DNA of 64,000 nucleotides from Cladorrhinum sp. PSN259 (lineage: Eukaryota > Ascomycota > Sordariomycetes > Sordariales > Podosporaceae). The stretch spans positions 558,001-622,000 of the forward strand of contig MU867066.1 in assembly GCA_033725935.1 (NCBI GenBank), written 5' to 3'. The notes under the pieces are model-generated. The model was not told the origin of the DNA. It did not search any database and saw only the letters and a list, made by a program, of their open reading frames with translations. Positions 1 through 13,615 of the stretch are shown here, in pieces. Numbering within the stretch: position 1 is the first letter of the stretch; each line of letters starts with the position of its first letter. The position numbers and the translations under genes are program-made.

Positions 1-324
1 TACTCGACGTCCTGGGCATATCCCCAAAACAGGAATGGCCGCCGTCAGGATACATGGTGTGACAAGACCAAAGAGTGAAAAGCACCTGCAAGAGGCGACA
101 CAGTGAAACCGCTTAGACCCTTTGGGTCAGTCCGGGGGTAAGCCTGTCACCCCTGCCGTAGGACAGGGGACTTCAACCGTAGCCCCACAACAACAGGGGG
201 AAGCACTTGGGGCCCTGGAGGGTGGGTGGAGGGAGGGAGAGGATGTGAGCCCGTCGATATCTCGCCGTCGCTATGATGCATCCTTTGAGTGAATGCTCAG
301 CAACAGTCCAATGACGACGCTTGG

Positions 325-1188
325 CTAAATGAAGGAACGCTGGTAGACCTGGGGTGCATCGGTAGTGCAGTCGAGATGCTGCGGATGCGGAATATCCAGG
401 ACGGCATCAACGTCGAAGCAAGAACGCAAAACCTCTTGAGAGACGGGAAATAGAGGAGAAAAGGACCCCAGAAAGGACGAATGGTAGTCTTGCCAGAGAG
501 CCAGAATGCCGGGAGTTTCACGGGTGCCAAAGAGCTTGCAGCTTCTGCGGTCATGATCCCAGGCCCAGCGTCGACGACATGCTCCGAATTTCATGCTTGG
601 TACATTTTGGGAGTTTGGTAGAGAGCTCTTTGGCCTCTTGGTGCTTGCGGATCGTTTCCAAGACAAGATCAGTCGAATAGGCGCAGTGCGGTTCAACCCC
701 GCATCTCCCGAGAGGCTCGAGAGCCATAGACAGATCTGCTTGATCTGGACAATGGGTTGTATGACGACGAACCCCTCCTGGCGCGCCTGTTTTCACTGGA
801 GGTCTCGACTTGAGTCGGCTGTATCAGACGAAGGAGCAAACCGTTTCTCTCCCAAGGAGCTGTCTTGTCTTGATGCCATTGTTGTTGATCTCGAGATCGG
901 GGACGGAAGATACGGCAATCCAGGGAACCCGGCAGTAACATCGTCGCCAGTGATGTGTGATGGCGATTTCGGCGGATGGTTGACTGCGCGCACGGACAGG
1001 TCGATTTGTACGTCGATGATTATTGGTTCAACGGCCGCTGTCTCTGGGATCTCTGGGTCATGAAGTGAGGGGAACAAGCGCGGAAGTCCGCCTTGATCCC
1101 CGCGATAACGGATTTCAAGTTGAGCGCCTTCATGACAGGGACTTTGACGATGGAGACATGAGGTTGAAGGTGGAGAGCGGTGCATTAA
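325..1188 (-). pseudogene. possible degraded coding region, unrecognised
   Basis: One minus-strand frame stays open from about 1188 down to 325 except for a single TGA at 795-793. The upper part (Met at 1185) gives about 130 residues rich in Pro, Ser and acidic stretches; the lower part gives about 155 residues. I recognise no family, signal peptide or domain, and there is no clear splice pair that would remove the TGA. A plus-strand frame of similar length overlaps it, so the long openness may only reflect base composition. It could be a decayed gene, an unusual lineage-specific gene, or chance. Confidence 0.18.
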
Positions 1189-1189
1189 C

Positions 1190-4100
1190 TAACAGCAGGG
1201 TCGCTCTCCACCATAGCAGAAAATAGCTGCTTCAGAGACACTCGGAAAGTGTCGAAGCCGGTGGCGACTTGAATGACGTTAAAATCTTACTGAACCCCAT
1301 GACTGGTTTGCTTGAATGAATTACTCGAGTTTTTGGACATATTCTGGAGGTCGTTCCTTCGTGAATTGGCCACTGTTATGCGTTGAGTTTGTATGGTGAG
1401 GGGTAAAAATCCTGTGGGGTCGGTCCGAATGATGCAACCCGTCGTGTGCCCGTCTGCTTCCTTCCACTGACACGACAAGTGACCTGAAAACAATTCATTC
1501 AGCATTAAAGATACCACAGTACAGGTAGCGTTCACTTACAACCACGTTCGGCCAATGAGATGCGATTTCGGAGAATTTCGGTTTCACGACATCGACGATT
1601 GATCCTTTCTCTCCAACGTCGAGGTCCATGTGGCAGCCCCGTGATCTTTTCATTACAAGTACACTACATCAACGGTCAAGGCCAGCCTAGAACGTCACCA
1701 TCACCGGCCTCCTTCCTCAAAACGGTATTGGAGCCCTGGATGGTGAGGGGTGTCAGTGCGGTCCCTGGTTAATTTGTAAACACGCGATGCCCAAACGAGA
1801 AAAGTCTGACAAAAGCCATGTGTCCCAAGACGGACCAAGCCTTGTGAGTCCAAAATAACCTTTTGGACTTTCTGTGATGCCATCCAACTGACAATATCAT
1901 CCAGCGTCCAGACCGACCCCAACGTGACCACAGTAACTCTCCAGCATTGCATATTACCACCGCGGAACCCAAACTCGGAAAGAGGGCTTCAGGATCCATC
2001 ACATAGTATATGAGATGTGTGCCGGTGGCACAAGTCAACCTGCGGCATCGCATCCCATCGCCATCCACCCTTTCTTCTAAGCGAGCTGCCTTCCCCCTGT
2101 CAGGCAAGACGAGACCAGGCCGTTGACGTTGGCCGGTAGCTGCTCCGGACAACCCCCTGCTCACGCGAGCCCCTGGATTCATCTGCTTCCAGAACTGGTT
2201 TCCTCCTTTTGTTGTTAAACAGTTGACAAGTGTCAGAGAGGCTGTGCAAGTCTTCCAGAAAGACTGACGAAGAATGCCATGGCCGTCCCAGGAGTCCCAG
2301 CCTGCAGGAATTGCCTTGCAGTAACTCTGCATTTCGTCTGATGTTTTTGAGCTCTGAAAGGCCCCGATGCAATGCGAGAGCGATTCCTCGCATCACGCAA
2401 GACGATCGCAGCGCTAGACAAAACCAAATATATGGATAAACTGGATCTCGTTGGGGATGATGCAAGGTGATATGATTTGAGCGTGGGGGAATCACTCAAG
2501 TTTGAGAGGGAAAAGCTCAAGCCTTTCAATTTGGGTGCTGCAGGGTGATCGACAAGCGTCACCCGGTTTTGTCACTGGCTCTTTTCTGGTTGTGGTCGCT
2601 TTTGCTGCATACCAGCGTTGCATTTACAACCATCACACTGCATAAAAATATCCCTTCATGTTCTCTTTTACCACGGCAACGATCCCCAACCCATCTGGCG
2701 GTGAGCACTGTTTCCTACTCTCTCTACACTAGTGAGTGATATTCATCAAAGACTACCCCAGATGTCTGTGAGCGTGCGACACAAGCTGTGATACCACATT
2801 TCAAGGTGCAGCAAATTCATACAAGTTCTTCGTCATTAGTGATGAAGAATCATGTCGAGACATTGTCAATAGAAAGACGGCTACAGGCGAGAGGTTTGTT
2901 ACCTGGCACACAGTCGGAGGCTTTGGTATACCGTCCTCCCCCATCCAGATGTCCTTCAAAGTTGGAGGGGAGTCTCTCGCCTTATCAACTGCCGCTTGTT
3001 TTTGGTGGCCCAATCCAACACCCGGTTTAGCCAGCATGGACACTGAACGTCCTTCATCTATCTTGATCTTGTATGGTCCGTGCATGATGCCGTCCACTTA
3101 CATGAACTACTACTTTCAACTGCATCCATTATTGGCTCATTATCATGATCCAATGCAGCTCCCAATTACTCGCAGCAAAACGGATGCATATCTGGGATGT
3201 ACACATGACCAAAGCTTTTTTATTGCTTACCCGTTATCCACAGACTCGGATCGATTTTGACGATGGCATCTGTCTCTTCTCACACGAACCCATGTTCATC
3301 AGAGAACTTGAGCTTTCCCCCATTCGAAACCATTTGGTTAGCCGATGTCCCGTAAGACCGGGATTGTGCCCCGGTCCTCCCCTAGGCCAAAAAATGATTG
3401 TGGATCTTCCAGGAAAGCCGCGATCGCTCCGAGATCCTCAAGGGTGTTAACCTTAAGTCACTTCTTATACGACAGGGGTATGATGAGATTGCTCGGTTCC
3501 CTAACCCGCCCGAAAGCTCGAGCCTCCTCACTCTGCTCCCTCAAGCGTCTTGGGAGGGTTCATGACAGCGACAATCACAGATCTCAGAGTTGCACTGTCA
3601 CTGAGCGCAGCTGCCGGTTGTAGGAGAGAATCACGGTGGCATCAACTGTCAGTAGCATACATGTGCAACCAGATTTCCTGACGTCGTAAGGTGCCAACAA
3701 AAGTTCAGACGACAAGACTCGTTTGGTAGAGTGGACGAAACAGAAACAGCAAATATTTCATGCGGGTGATCAAAGTTGAAACTTTGTCTCTCAAATCACT
3801 GAGGAAAATGTCTCTCTTGTGCGGGGGAGCGAGAATCAGAAACACTGTTTCATCGTCAAACCTGCCAGGGGTTCTGATTCGCCAATCCCTCCCCAGGCCG
3901 GGAAGAAACGCTCCTCCCCTCCCTTTCAAAAACACACAGACAGCAAAGGGTTGAAATACCCTCAATTCATCTTGCTCTCCAAGACACGGGAACTACTAAA
4001 GTGCTTGCATATACAGCAACATCAAGGAAGCGGCAGAGCAACACAGATCACGAGAATCTCTAGAAAAGGGAAACGGGATACCCTTTTTGCCAAAGAAGGT

Positions 4101-4620
4101 TGCGCTCCCTTCCCGCTTGCTCTTGCCAGTGTCCAAGCGCCTTCCAATCTCAAGCCGTACAAGTCGGGGATCGTTGTCAGTACCCGAGGTCTTGAATTTC
4201 CGTCCAGAGTCGTCGCCGACATGCATTTGCACTCGGTAATGTCGGAGAGACATCGCCTCGCAAACGACCCTGCACCAAAACTTCGTCTCCATGATGATGA
4301 TAGTATCCCGGATGTATTCCGGAAGTGGTCGGTGGTTTAACTTGACTTTTGCGCCATTCTCCGAAATTTGCTCTGTTGGCGTAATTGAAATACATGGGCA
4401 AGGAGGGATAACCCCCCAAAAAAACTAATAAAACGCAGAAGCAAAAATCCAGCACCAACCGGCATCAACAAATCGTACGATACTGACGACCTCCCCTTGC
4501 ACATTTTCGTGGTATCGGGTGTGGGGGGTGTCAAACCGCACAGTGCTGATGAAGTGCGTAGGTAGCTGCCTTTTTCAGTTGCAGAGACAACTGAAAAAGA
4601 AAAAGGAGAAAAAAAAGCAA
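1190..4620. other. intergenic, no supported gene
   Basis: Short overlapping open frames occur on both strands but none shows a recognisable domain, consistent exon structure or protein-like composition. No RNA gene, repeat family or mobile element was recognised here. Confidence 0.5.
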
Positions 4621-5031
4621 AGACCATGTTTTAATCTATTAATAACAAACAAAGCTGTGGTATCCGTATAGCACAATGGACGGCAACCCACGCAAAACCC
4701 CCCTAGCAAATAAAAGCTACATCTAGAGATTGTGACAGTAACATCGAGTACACATCACAATTGCGACATGTGAGCACATATCTGGATCTGTTTACTGTGG
4801 TACTCCTGCAAAAGTTTCTTGCACTGAGACCAAAAGTGCATTTATTTTTTCCCCATATGGTACAGTGAGGAGGATGGCATCTCATTCTTACTATGCTATT
4901 GTGGTGGGGAAAACTTATAAGCATGACAAGTGTCTTGGGAGAGGATGTGTTATAGACGAGAGAGTTCTCACGCGTCACTTACTCAACCGCTTACTATATC
5001 AGAAACTGAATATCAATATTTATGCCCATAT

Positions 5032-5052
5032 GTGATAGTGATAGTGATAGTG
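5032..5052. repeat. (GTGATA)n microsatellite
   Basis: About three and a half perfect copies of the hexamer GTGATA. Confidence 0.8.
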
Positions 5053-5220
5053 ACTGTACTCCCTACACTATCAACGTTGACTGTAAAAGAGAAGAAAAAA
5101 GAAGGACAATAAAAAAAGAAAGAAAATATAGAATACTACTGAAGTGATTATTAACAGACAGGTCCAGGTCTTTTTTCGATGCATAATGGAAATATTGGTA
5201 CCGAGTTGCGTATGAGAAAG

Positions 5221-5242
5221 AGAGAGAGAGAGAGAGAGAGAG
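5221..5242. repeat. (AG)11 microsatellite
   Basis: Eleven perfect AG dinucleotides, preceded by a GAGAAAG lead-in. Confidence 0.9.
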
Positions 5243-6199
5243 GCATCTTATCCCCATCACACTTATCACGTCTGTAACTCTCTGTCACTTTTATTACTTT
5301 TAATCACTCTTGTCACGACGCAGGTGATTGTAAGTCGGGCGTTTATTTATTTTACATCTGGTGATTTTCTTGCTCATTCGTGTTATGTGTGCATCTTGTT
5401 ATCGTACCTACCTATCTGGTAGTGACTGCCTTTATTAGAGTTGGTCAGTAGTATAAAACTCAAGACAGCGAGATACGTGACTGCCTTATTTGAGCTGTTC
5501 GAAAAAAGTAATAAGATATAAAAGATGAATTCCGATGTTCGGAAAAAAAGACTTGGCTATCAAGGTATGTACATGTACATAGCAGTTTTTTAGGGGTTTT
5601 TACTCATGTTATTACTGAAAATAATCCAGTATTTAACGGGGCAATAACTCGCTTTTATGTATATCTCTCTCTCTCTCTGTAAGTTTTATCATCATGTTAC
5701 GTTTTTAGCTTTTTTGGTATTTAAATGTAGCCCGGTATATATGTACGGTACATGAAAAGAACATTGTAAGGCTATCCAAAAGGGGAGTGACCCAATGGTC
5801 ACACAAAAAATCACTTTTTACTTGCATGAGATGGAATGCATGCATGCATCAAATAGGAAATCCTCATAATACATACATACATACATGTAAGACAAAACCG
5901 GAGTTTTGTCTTAATTCCGACGACACAAAACACAACTTGGAAAAAAAAACCATCCCATCTTTTTGTTTCGGTACATTGTTTTTTTTTATGTTTATTTCTT
6001 CTTTACCTTTTTATATTTAATAATATCAGATAATATTTTCCTTTTTTTCCCCTCCTCTTTCTTCGAGACAATCCAATAAACATGGCATCCATAAGAGCAT
6101 ATTTTTTGGTTTCCCAACTTTTTACTTCCTTCTAATTACACGTGTTATAAAACTCCAAGACATGTATTATTTATCTTTTTCTCGACATCATTTTTCCGT

Positions 6200-9100
6200 C
6201 CCAACTCTTGTCACATTTTCTTTGTATCTCAAGTTTCGTTTGTTACCTAGCGGCCCGTCCGGCCGGGAGCGGCACGGTTGACTGCTAACGTTGAGGTTTG
6301 TTGAGACAGAAGACACCAGGCACACACACAAGTCCAGCAAAGCCATTCCCCCGGGTCCTTTTTCCCCCGACTTCCCCCCTTGAATATATTTTACTACTAG
6401 CAGTACAAATCCACATAAGAGCATCATCGAATAAATTGAACTAAACTTTACATCGCTGTCGTAATAGATTCCCATCATGTTGGTTGATGTTTTTCTTGGT
6501 TTTGTCCGCAAAGTATCCAATGATATGCTGTACGGATACCTCGGATTCTCGACCCCCTGCCCTGCTCGAAGAGCTGTGTGAGGTGAGGGTGACAAGGACC
6601 AGGTCAGCGGGTGGTTGCGCGTCTCCAACAGTGAGGCTTTGTCTCAGATCTTCTTGTTCGGCAAGGGGGAACAAGATCAAAAACAGTGATGATGTAACTA
6701 AAAGGTCCGATAAGAAGAAAATACAAAAGCTCAAACGCCTTCAATCACATCTCGGACTTTACAGATTTCCTCCGGCCTTCCCTCCCTCAGTTTGTTTCGT
6801 TTTATCATCGACGGCTGAGAAAATAGCAAAAGCGATCTTTCCCAATCTGGCGACAAAAGTTCAAAACATCCCCTAGGCATCGAAATCGAAGCTAAGCAAG
6901 GGCACCACGTTTTCTCTCTAGCTCCTCAACTTGACAAGCGCCAGTCCGTTCCCCGTCTGAACGTGCATTGATTCTGTGGAGAGGTGCGGTGGTACAGGCG
7001 ATGATTACTTCTGTTGTAGACCGAGGGTGTGTTCTCTTCAGACAGACTGCATCGACGTAAATAGAATCCCTCATCAGCGTCCGAGCGGAAATGTGAACCT
7101 GCACATCTGCACATCTGCACATCATGTTACTCCATCCATACATACCTACGCCGCAGGAACCTTTTTTGGATGAACAAATCCCATGTCTTCAGAATGCCTC
7201 CGACCATTCTCAGGTTCGCTCCGACAAATCTGAACGGCGCCCGGGCCCATCAACACCCCCGTCGGCTGCGCCGCACCAACCTGCACGCCCCGACGTCGCT
7301 TCGATGCGAGAGGACCTGAGACAGCGGGGCCGGTGACTGCCAAGCTTATTTTCTGAAGAAGAGCCACCACTAACGCAGAGAGAGGCGTCTTGGTGTTTGA
7401 GATTTCCTCGTCTCGTCTCTTCTCTCAGACCGACGGACCGATCGCGATCCCGATAGCTCCACCAGATTCCATGTGTGAAGAAGGCCTCTAGAAGGAGCGT
7501 AAATACTGGGGAATTTTATGCACTAAGAAACATCTTTTCCCCGTTTGGGGGTTGAAGCCCGTGTAGAGAGGACCTCAAAGTCGTTTGTTGAAACTTACGA
7601 GGTAGCATGGCATATGCTTCTGCTTCTGTAGCACCGACCTGGGAGGAAAGGGAAGCTGGAATATGAGCTGGTCTTCTGACCAAGAGCTTACTGCGGGCCG
7701 CATAAGTGCTCGCATCTCGGCGATACTCTACCATCCCATCTTATGCGGTGTAGGCCTTCGGGAGTAGACTCTAAGGGAAGACATTGTGACTCTGTACGGT
7801 ACAATGCCGCGAGGGCTGCTTGAGGGCTTCTTGGTGCTCATGCTTCCGACGACGTTGATTGTTTCACCTTCGGACTATTACCCAGGCAGTGATCTTATCA
7901 TAAGAGCCATGGCATATAGGTGTCAAGGTCATGGCAACTTCAACGCATTGAAGAAACTATTCCTCCAATTTTCTTGTAACGCGGGGTAAAAATTTGCAAT
8001 GTTATCATGGCGCCCGTCAATCCAAGGTGCTGGGACCAAATCTTAACAGGTTTGTGTTATGATGAGGGGAGTGCACGAGGTCATGCACAAAGGTTGCAGC
8101 TGAACCTTAGCTAGGAAGCTTCTCCGAGCACGTAAAATGAATGGAAGCTTCATTCCAACGTTTTCATTTCTCTGGTTGTATTATATTTGCCGTCGGTGAT
8201 TGCTGGGTGCCGTACCGGAAATGCATGTTTAAGGGATAGAGAGTATGAACATGGTTTTGAGCATTCAGTTATATCAAAGCGGAGCAAAAGAGAATTGAGC
8301 TGACCCATTCGAAGTGACTGCCGGCGCCACAATATGCAGGCAATCGAAGGACGACCCGAAGGAGAGGTCTTGTGCATTATCCCAAGGTCGATCGTTCTCA
8401 GCGTTTCGAACGTCAAACATGGCGTATCCCAAGGCTCAAAAGATGTGTGCCAGTCGGACATACAATTACACTCTGTGTGAGTAGGAGGCATGACAGCGGC
8501 GAGCGTCCAACTACCGAATATTGAATCCTTTAGAGTGACGTGACTGTGTTGGGGGTTGGTAGAAGGATTGGAGCTGTCTGATCCAAACTTGAACGTCCAA
8601 TGATCGGAGAGCACCGAACTTGAGCCGTGGGATGGGATGGACCCGGCAACGTACGGAGGTCTGCTCGCCTACGAGCCGGTCCGGGTGCCGCGCCGCGCCG
8701 TGTAAGTGCAGTTCCCGTCACACGGCGGGATGTCATCAGCAATCGCTGCTCGGTATGATTACCAACAACTGCCCATAATCGTGCGGAGTTTGCAGAGGCA
8801 CAGAAAGGGGTTCTCCCGTCAGACACCATCTTCTCGGTCCTGGCGATGTTGATGATGTCTCTACTTCTGGTTGACATGTCAGTTTGTACCTTTGCTTGTA
8901 CTACTGAAGTACTTGTGTCTTATTCATGTTTCCGTGCCTGAGTGCGTGTTGGTGAAGTGGATGCGGTGTTGAGGCAACATTGAAGCTCCTTGTCAAGAAG
9001 CCGATGTTCACCATTGGCCCTAATTAGTTAAGAAGATGTTATTGAAGACGCCGGTACACAAGTCTTGGTTATTCCACCGACGAACCATGCATTGATAAAA

Positions 9101-9308
9101 AAGAAGAAAAAAAGGGAAAATGACGATGAGAAGGTGCAAGATGGAAATGCTCAGATTAAACTCGTGCTAAATCACGTGTTTGGAGCCCAACGTCATCCGT
9201 GTGGCCTATCAGACGACGGGAAGCAGCTATTGGACCACGATCGACGAAGTAGGAAGGAGTTGAGGACTGTTTAAATCCCAAGATCGTAAAAAGTAAACTT
9301 AAAAACTG
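6200..9308. other. intergenic upstream of the aminopeptidase gene
   Basis: No supported gene. Minus-strand open frames at 8150-8614 and 8530-8877 lack recognisable features. The last few hundred bases before 9309 should contain the promoter and leader of the aminopeptidase gene, but I cannot point to specific elements. Confidence 0.45.
7099..7124. repeat. short tandem repeat, unit GCACATCT
   Basis: Three consecutive copies of an 8-bp unit, the last with one mismatch. Confidence 0.75.
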
Positions 9309-11411
9309 ATGCGGGGTTTTCTTCAGCTCGTAAGAGGGTCCTTGACTGCTGCTCAAAAGACAACAATCTCACAAACCACTCAACGCCGTTTCTTTGCCAA
9401 AATGCGGGATCCTAATACCCTTTCCAACTACGATGCCTGGCGCACCAAACACACAACCACAAACCTCAAGGTCGACTTTGCCGGCAATCGTCTGCATGGA
9501 AACGTGATCCTCGAGCTCGAGTCACAGACCGACAAGACCTCCAAGGAAATCATCCTCGACTCCAGTCATCTCAACATCGCCTCCATCAAGGTCAACTCGG
9601 CATCGTCAAAATGGGAGGTCCGAGACCGCCAGGGCGCCAACGGCTCTCCCGTTCATGTCGCTGTTCCTGATGGCGCCGCCAAGGGTGACATCGTCAAGGT
9701 GGACATCGAAGTGGCGACCACTGACAAGTGCACCGCTTTGCAGTGGCTGACGCCTGCTCAGACGAGCAACAAAAAGGCCCCCTTCATGTTCTCCCAGTGC
9801 CAGGCCATCCATGCCCGTTCTCTCTTCCCCTGCCAGGATACTCCAGATGTCAAGAGCACTTACGACTTTAACATCACCAGCCCTCATGTAGTTGTTGCCA
9901 GTGGCGTCGAGGTTCCTAGCTCGCCAGAAACTGTAGGAGACGAGAAGGTCTACAGATTCCAGCAAAAGGTCCCTATTCCTTCATATCTCTATGCCCTGTC
10001 ATCTGGAGATATTGTAACTGCCCCTATTGGCAAGCGCTCCGTTGTGGCTACCGGCCCCAACGAGCTGAAGGCTTCTCAGTGGGAGCTCGAGTCTGATATG
10101 GATAACTTCCTGGATGCCGCTGAGAAGATCGTCTTTCCATACCGTTGGGGTCAATACAATGTTCTTGTTCTCCCTCCATCTTTCCCATACGGAGGTCAGT
10201 TCTGTTCAGTAACAATACGTTTAACTGTTGACTAACAAGTACACATTTAGGCATGGAGAACCCTATCTTCACCTTTGCAACCCCTACCATCATCAGCGGT
10301 GACAAGCAAAACATTGATGTCATTGCCCATGAGTTGGCACACAGCTGGAGTGGCAATCTCGTCACCTCGGCCAGTTGGGAGCATTTTTGGTTGAACGAGG
10401 GCTGGACTATGTACCTTGAGCGCCGTATCAACACTTCCATCCATGGCAGTGATGCTCATTTCGATTTTTCCGCCATCAGGGGCTGGACCGCTCTTGGTAA
10501 GTAAATGCTCTAACAAAAACCCCCCCTATATCTGCTGATCAAAATTTCACCACAGAGGAGTCAATTGAGGAGTATGGCAAGGACCACGAGTTCACCAAGC
10601 TTTGCATCAGCCACAAGGGCATCGATCCGGATGATGCATTCAGCACTGTTCCCTACGAGAAGGGCTTCCACTTTATCTACTACCTTGACCGGTTGGTAGA
10701 ACGGGAAAACTTTGACAAGTTCATTCCTTACTATTTCAACAAGTGGGCTACTAAGTCCCTCGACTCTTTCGAGTTCAGGGACACGTTCCTTGAGTTCTTT
10801 GGCAAGCCAGAGTTTGAGAGCCTGAAGGACAAGATTGCCGAGATCGACTGGGAGGGTCGCTTCTACAGCACCGGTCTCCCCCCTAAGCCCGAGTTTGATA
10901 CTTCACTAGTTGATGAGTGCTACAAGTTGGCCGAGAAGTGGAAGCACAATGACTTTAAGCCCAGCCCATCTGACACGGCTTCGTGGACTGGTAATCAGGT
11001 TCTTGTGTTCTTGAACACTGTTCAGGACTTTGAGAAGCCCTTGTCTGTTGAGCAGTCGGTATGTTTACCTCTCCTTTTCATCAATCCCTCTTCACTCCGC
11101 TAATCTATCTATGCTAGCAAACTCTGGGCAAGACCTACAGTCTCTCAGACTCCAAGAACGCCGAGCTCAAGTCGGCCTATTACCACATTGCCATGAAGGC
11201 CAAGGACACCAGTGCCTACCAGGGTGTTGCTGACTTGCTGGGAGAGGTTGGTCGGATGAAGTTTGTCCGCCCTCTTTTCCGTGGTCTGAACAAGGTGGAT
11301 CGCGAGTTGGCTCTCAAGACTTTTGAGAAGAACCGCGACTTCTACCATCCTATCTGCCGGCAGATGGTTGAGAAGGATTTGGGTGTTGCTGGTGAGGCCA
11401 AGTCTGCTTGA
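9309..11411 (+). CDS. leukotriene A4 hydrolase-like M1 aminopeptidase
   Basis: Zinc metallopeptidase of family M1, LTA4-hydrolase/yeast LAP2 type; in fungi mainly a broad aminopeptidase with possible epoxide hydrolase activity. Exons by GT-AG junctions: 9309-10194, 10251-10496, 10556-11058, 11118-11411, giving 642 residues, the family's usual size plus a short leader. Visible motifs are the substrate-anchoring GGMEN (295-299), the zinc site HELAH (322-326) and the third zinc ligand Glu345 in LNEGW, 18 residues after the HELAH; the C-terminal helical domain is present. The first 31 residues are basic, rich in Thr/Gln/Phe and without acidic residues, like a mitochondrial presequence. An internal Met at 9402, in a better initiation context, begins the conserved cytosolic form. 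The gene is convergent with the carrier gene. Family assignment is very sure; epoxide hydrolase activity is not shown by sequence. Confidence 0.95.
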
Positions 11412-11802
11412 TGTACATAGCTAGTATCCTATAAATCCGGTCCTATGGATGCATTCATCAGGGTAGATTTAAAATGGAAGTCGTAATATCATTACGTCTC
11501 CACAACTGAAGATTGGTCCAAGAACAGCTTAAGGTAGAGTACCACTACCTTGATACAACTATATATCATTTTTAAAAGTGCCTGCTAAAAGCACAAAGAA
11601 GTCACGAGACAGCCAGACTCCCATAATAACACATTGAACCTGCCCCCTGTTTAAACTCTATCCATGCCCAGCCAGATAAAAAGCCCGATGGATATCCCCC
11701 GAATCAATCCCGATTACCATTCATCTATTCTATACATACACTTCATCCTACACTCTATTTTTTTTTTGGTTCTGTCTCCTTTGTTCTTTTTTATATAAAT
11801 AA

Positions 11803-12976
11803 TCACCCAAGAAACCACCTCACATTCTCATAAACCAAAAACGTAACCCAAGTAGCGGGCAAGACCCTCACAACACCGGGCATGACCCCCCTATAGAACC
11901 CTCTGATCCCTTCCTCGGCCCACAGCCTCTTTACCACACCTCTTATACCTCTACCAAACAGCTCTTCGGCTTCGTAGTGCTGCAGTCTGCTCCTCAGGAC
12001 TTGCAAGGGGTAAGTGGTACCGCCCGCCACCAACTTCGCGACGGTGCTGAGCACGACCGTGACTTCGTTTGGTATTTCTTCGTGTTTGTTTTTTTGTCGC
12101 TGTCCACCCACCCCTTCCCCGCCCTCTTTCCCATACTTCGAATACCGTGTCTCCTGCGCGTATCGCGAAGAGAGGTAAACCCTCTTGGCGGGATCGTAAA
12201 CCGCAAACTGCACGGCCCCGTGCGACACGGCCAGCATGCCGACCCCTACTCCCCTGTAGAACCCTTTCACCCCCTCCGTCTCGAACAAGTGCACCGCGCC
12301 GTGCCACATCGAGGGGTAAGCGCCCTTTGCCCCCCGATCGGAAGAGAGCATGCGCGTCTTTAGAACCCAGATCGGGTTCGTGATCAGCTGCGTCAGTGCT
12401 CCCGCCGCCAGGGAGGAGACGAAGAAGTCGAGGGGTGATAATTGTGACTGTTTTTGTTCTGCATTTTTGGGAGCTGGTGGTGATGCTGCTGATGCTGACG
12501 AAGAAGAAGACAGTGATTCCGATGAAGATGATGAAGAAGACTTCAAATACTTGACGCCCTTCTCTACCCTAGACTTGAAGAAGAAAAACGAAGCCCAGGA
12601 GGTCGCGTTCCCAATCAGATTCGGCGTTAACCCTCTGTACAGCGCAGCGAGGGGCTTGTCGGTTTGGTACAAGGCGCGGATTAGAGCTACTGTCGTTGGT
12701 GCTGAGGCCGATGATGATGAAGCGTGCGAGGATCGGTAGACTTTTTTTTTTTGTACAGATAAGTTAGTTTTGCCTGACAATTATAAAAAAAACAATGAGT
12801 GAAGGAAAAAAAACACCGAGTGAAAAATTACTTTGCATTCGAGTCTTGACAATATCAAGTGGGTGCACAATCAACGTTGCCATGGTCCCGGCCGATAGAC
12901 CGGCGACCGTCTCTACCAGCGCGGGCGAGAGCCGTCGGGGTGACGGCCGCCCATCTTTGGTGGCTGTTATCGTCAT
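11803..12976 (-). CDS. flx1: mitochondrial carrier, FAD/folate (FLX1/SLC25A32) type
   Basis: Inner mitochondrial membrane solute carrier (SLC25). Exon 1 is 12976-12832 and exon 2 is 12740-11803, joined in phase 1 across a 91-nt intron with a CTAAC branch site; the product is 360 residues. The three tandem carrier repeats are marked by PLDIVKTRMQ, NPIWVLKTRM and YPLQVLRSRLQ. A Trp in the second signature (NPIW) is characteristic of the FAD/folate/NAD subfamily, which includes yeast Flx1 and mammalian SLC25A32. A serine-rich insertion lies between the first and second repeats, and a charged insertion in the matrix loop before the third. The best guess is FAD transport to or from the matrix; NAD or folate are the alternatives. 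The subfamily is sure, the exact substrate less so. Confidence 0.85.
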
Positions 12977-13615
12977 TTAGACGTTGGAACAACACGGTTT
13001 TGGTGGTGGTTTAGTTGCATTTGCTAACTACATGACATGGCATTGCGGGGTTGTTTACTTGATATCGGAATTTTTTATTTGGAGAGGGCTGGTATCCAAC
13101 GACTCACGTTGCCTGGTGTTGAGAAAAAAAGTGTGAATGAGTGAGTGTTGAAGTCCAATGACGCAAGGGGTTTTGGGAAGTCGCTCTCCCTTGGGCAAGA
13201 AAAATTACCGGATCCCCGGCTGACTGAAAACTGAACCGAGTGGATTTTTTGTATATACCAAAGATCGACCTTTCTTCACAAGCACACAATTCGCACGAAA
13301 ACCAAAAAGACTCTCAATTCTCGAGTCGACCTGTTTGATATATCGTTGGAGTTGGTTCGTAATTATAAATGTACACTCATGGGTGGCTATGGGGTATCGT
13401 TGTAGGCTCGGGCTCTCATCTTCAATGACGGCGCCCCGCCTCCCATCTTTCAATACGCCCATTTCCGCATCTATCCCCCTCCACCCTTCTCGTAAAGCTG
13501 AATTTTCCTCTCGTATGCCATCTCCCGTATTTCATGACGGTGCTTGCCTTTTTGTTTTTTGTCGTAATTGTACAATGCATCAAAAACTCCTCGCTATCCA
13601 TCCCGTCGAGTTCGT

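Larger units (their letters stand above)
4620..6200. other. AT-rich intergenic DNA with simple repeats
   Basis: Base composition drops sharply to AT-rich, with many A and T runs and several short tandem repeats: a GTGATA hexamer at 5032-5052, an AG run at 5221-5242, CT runs near 5662, and ATGC/CATA runs at 5838-5886. No coding potential is visible. It separates two GC-richer but also gene-poor stretches. Confidence 0.6.

Noticed and set aside
593..1063. 156-codon plus-strand frame
   Set aside because: No domain or splice context; it overlaps the longer minus-strand frame and neither shows a recognisable family.
1769..2332. 187-codon minus-strand frame
   Set aside because: Composition is irregular, rich in Trp and Arg without pattern, and overlapping frames on both strands are equally long; treated as chance.
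8150..8877. Two overlapping minus-strand frames that could be exons of one gene
   Set aside because: No convincing GT-AG junction links them and the peptides show no motif.
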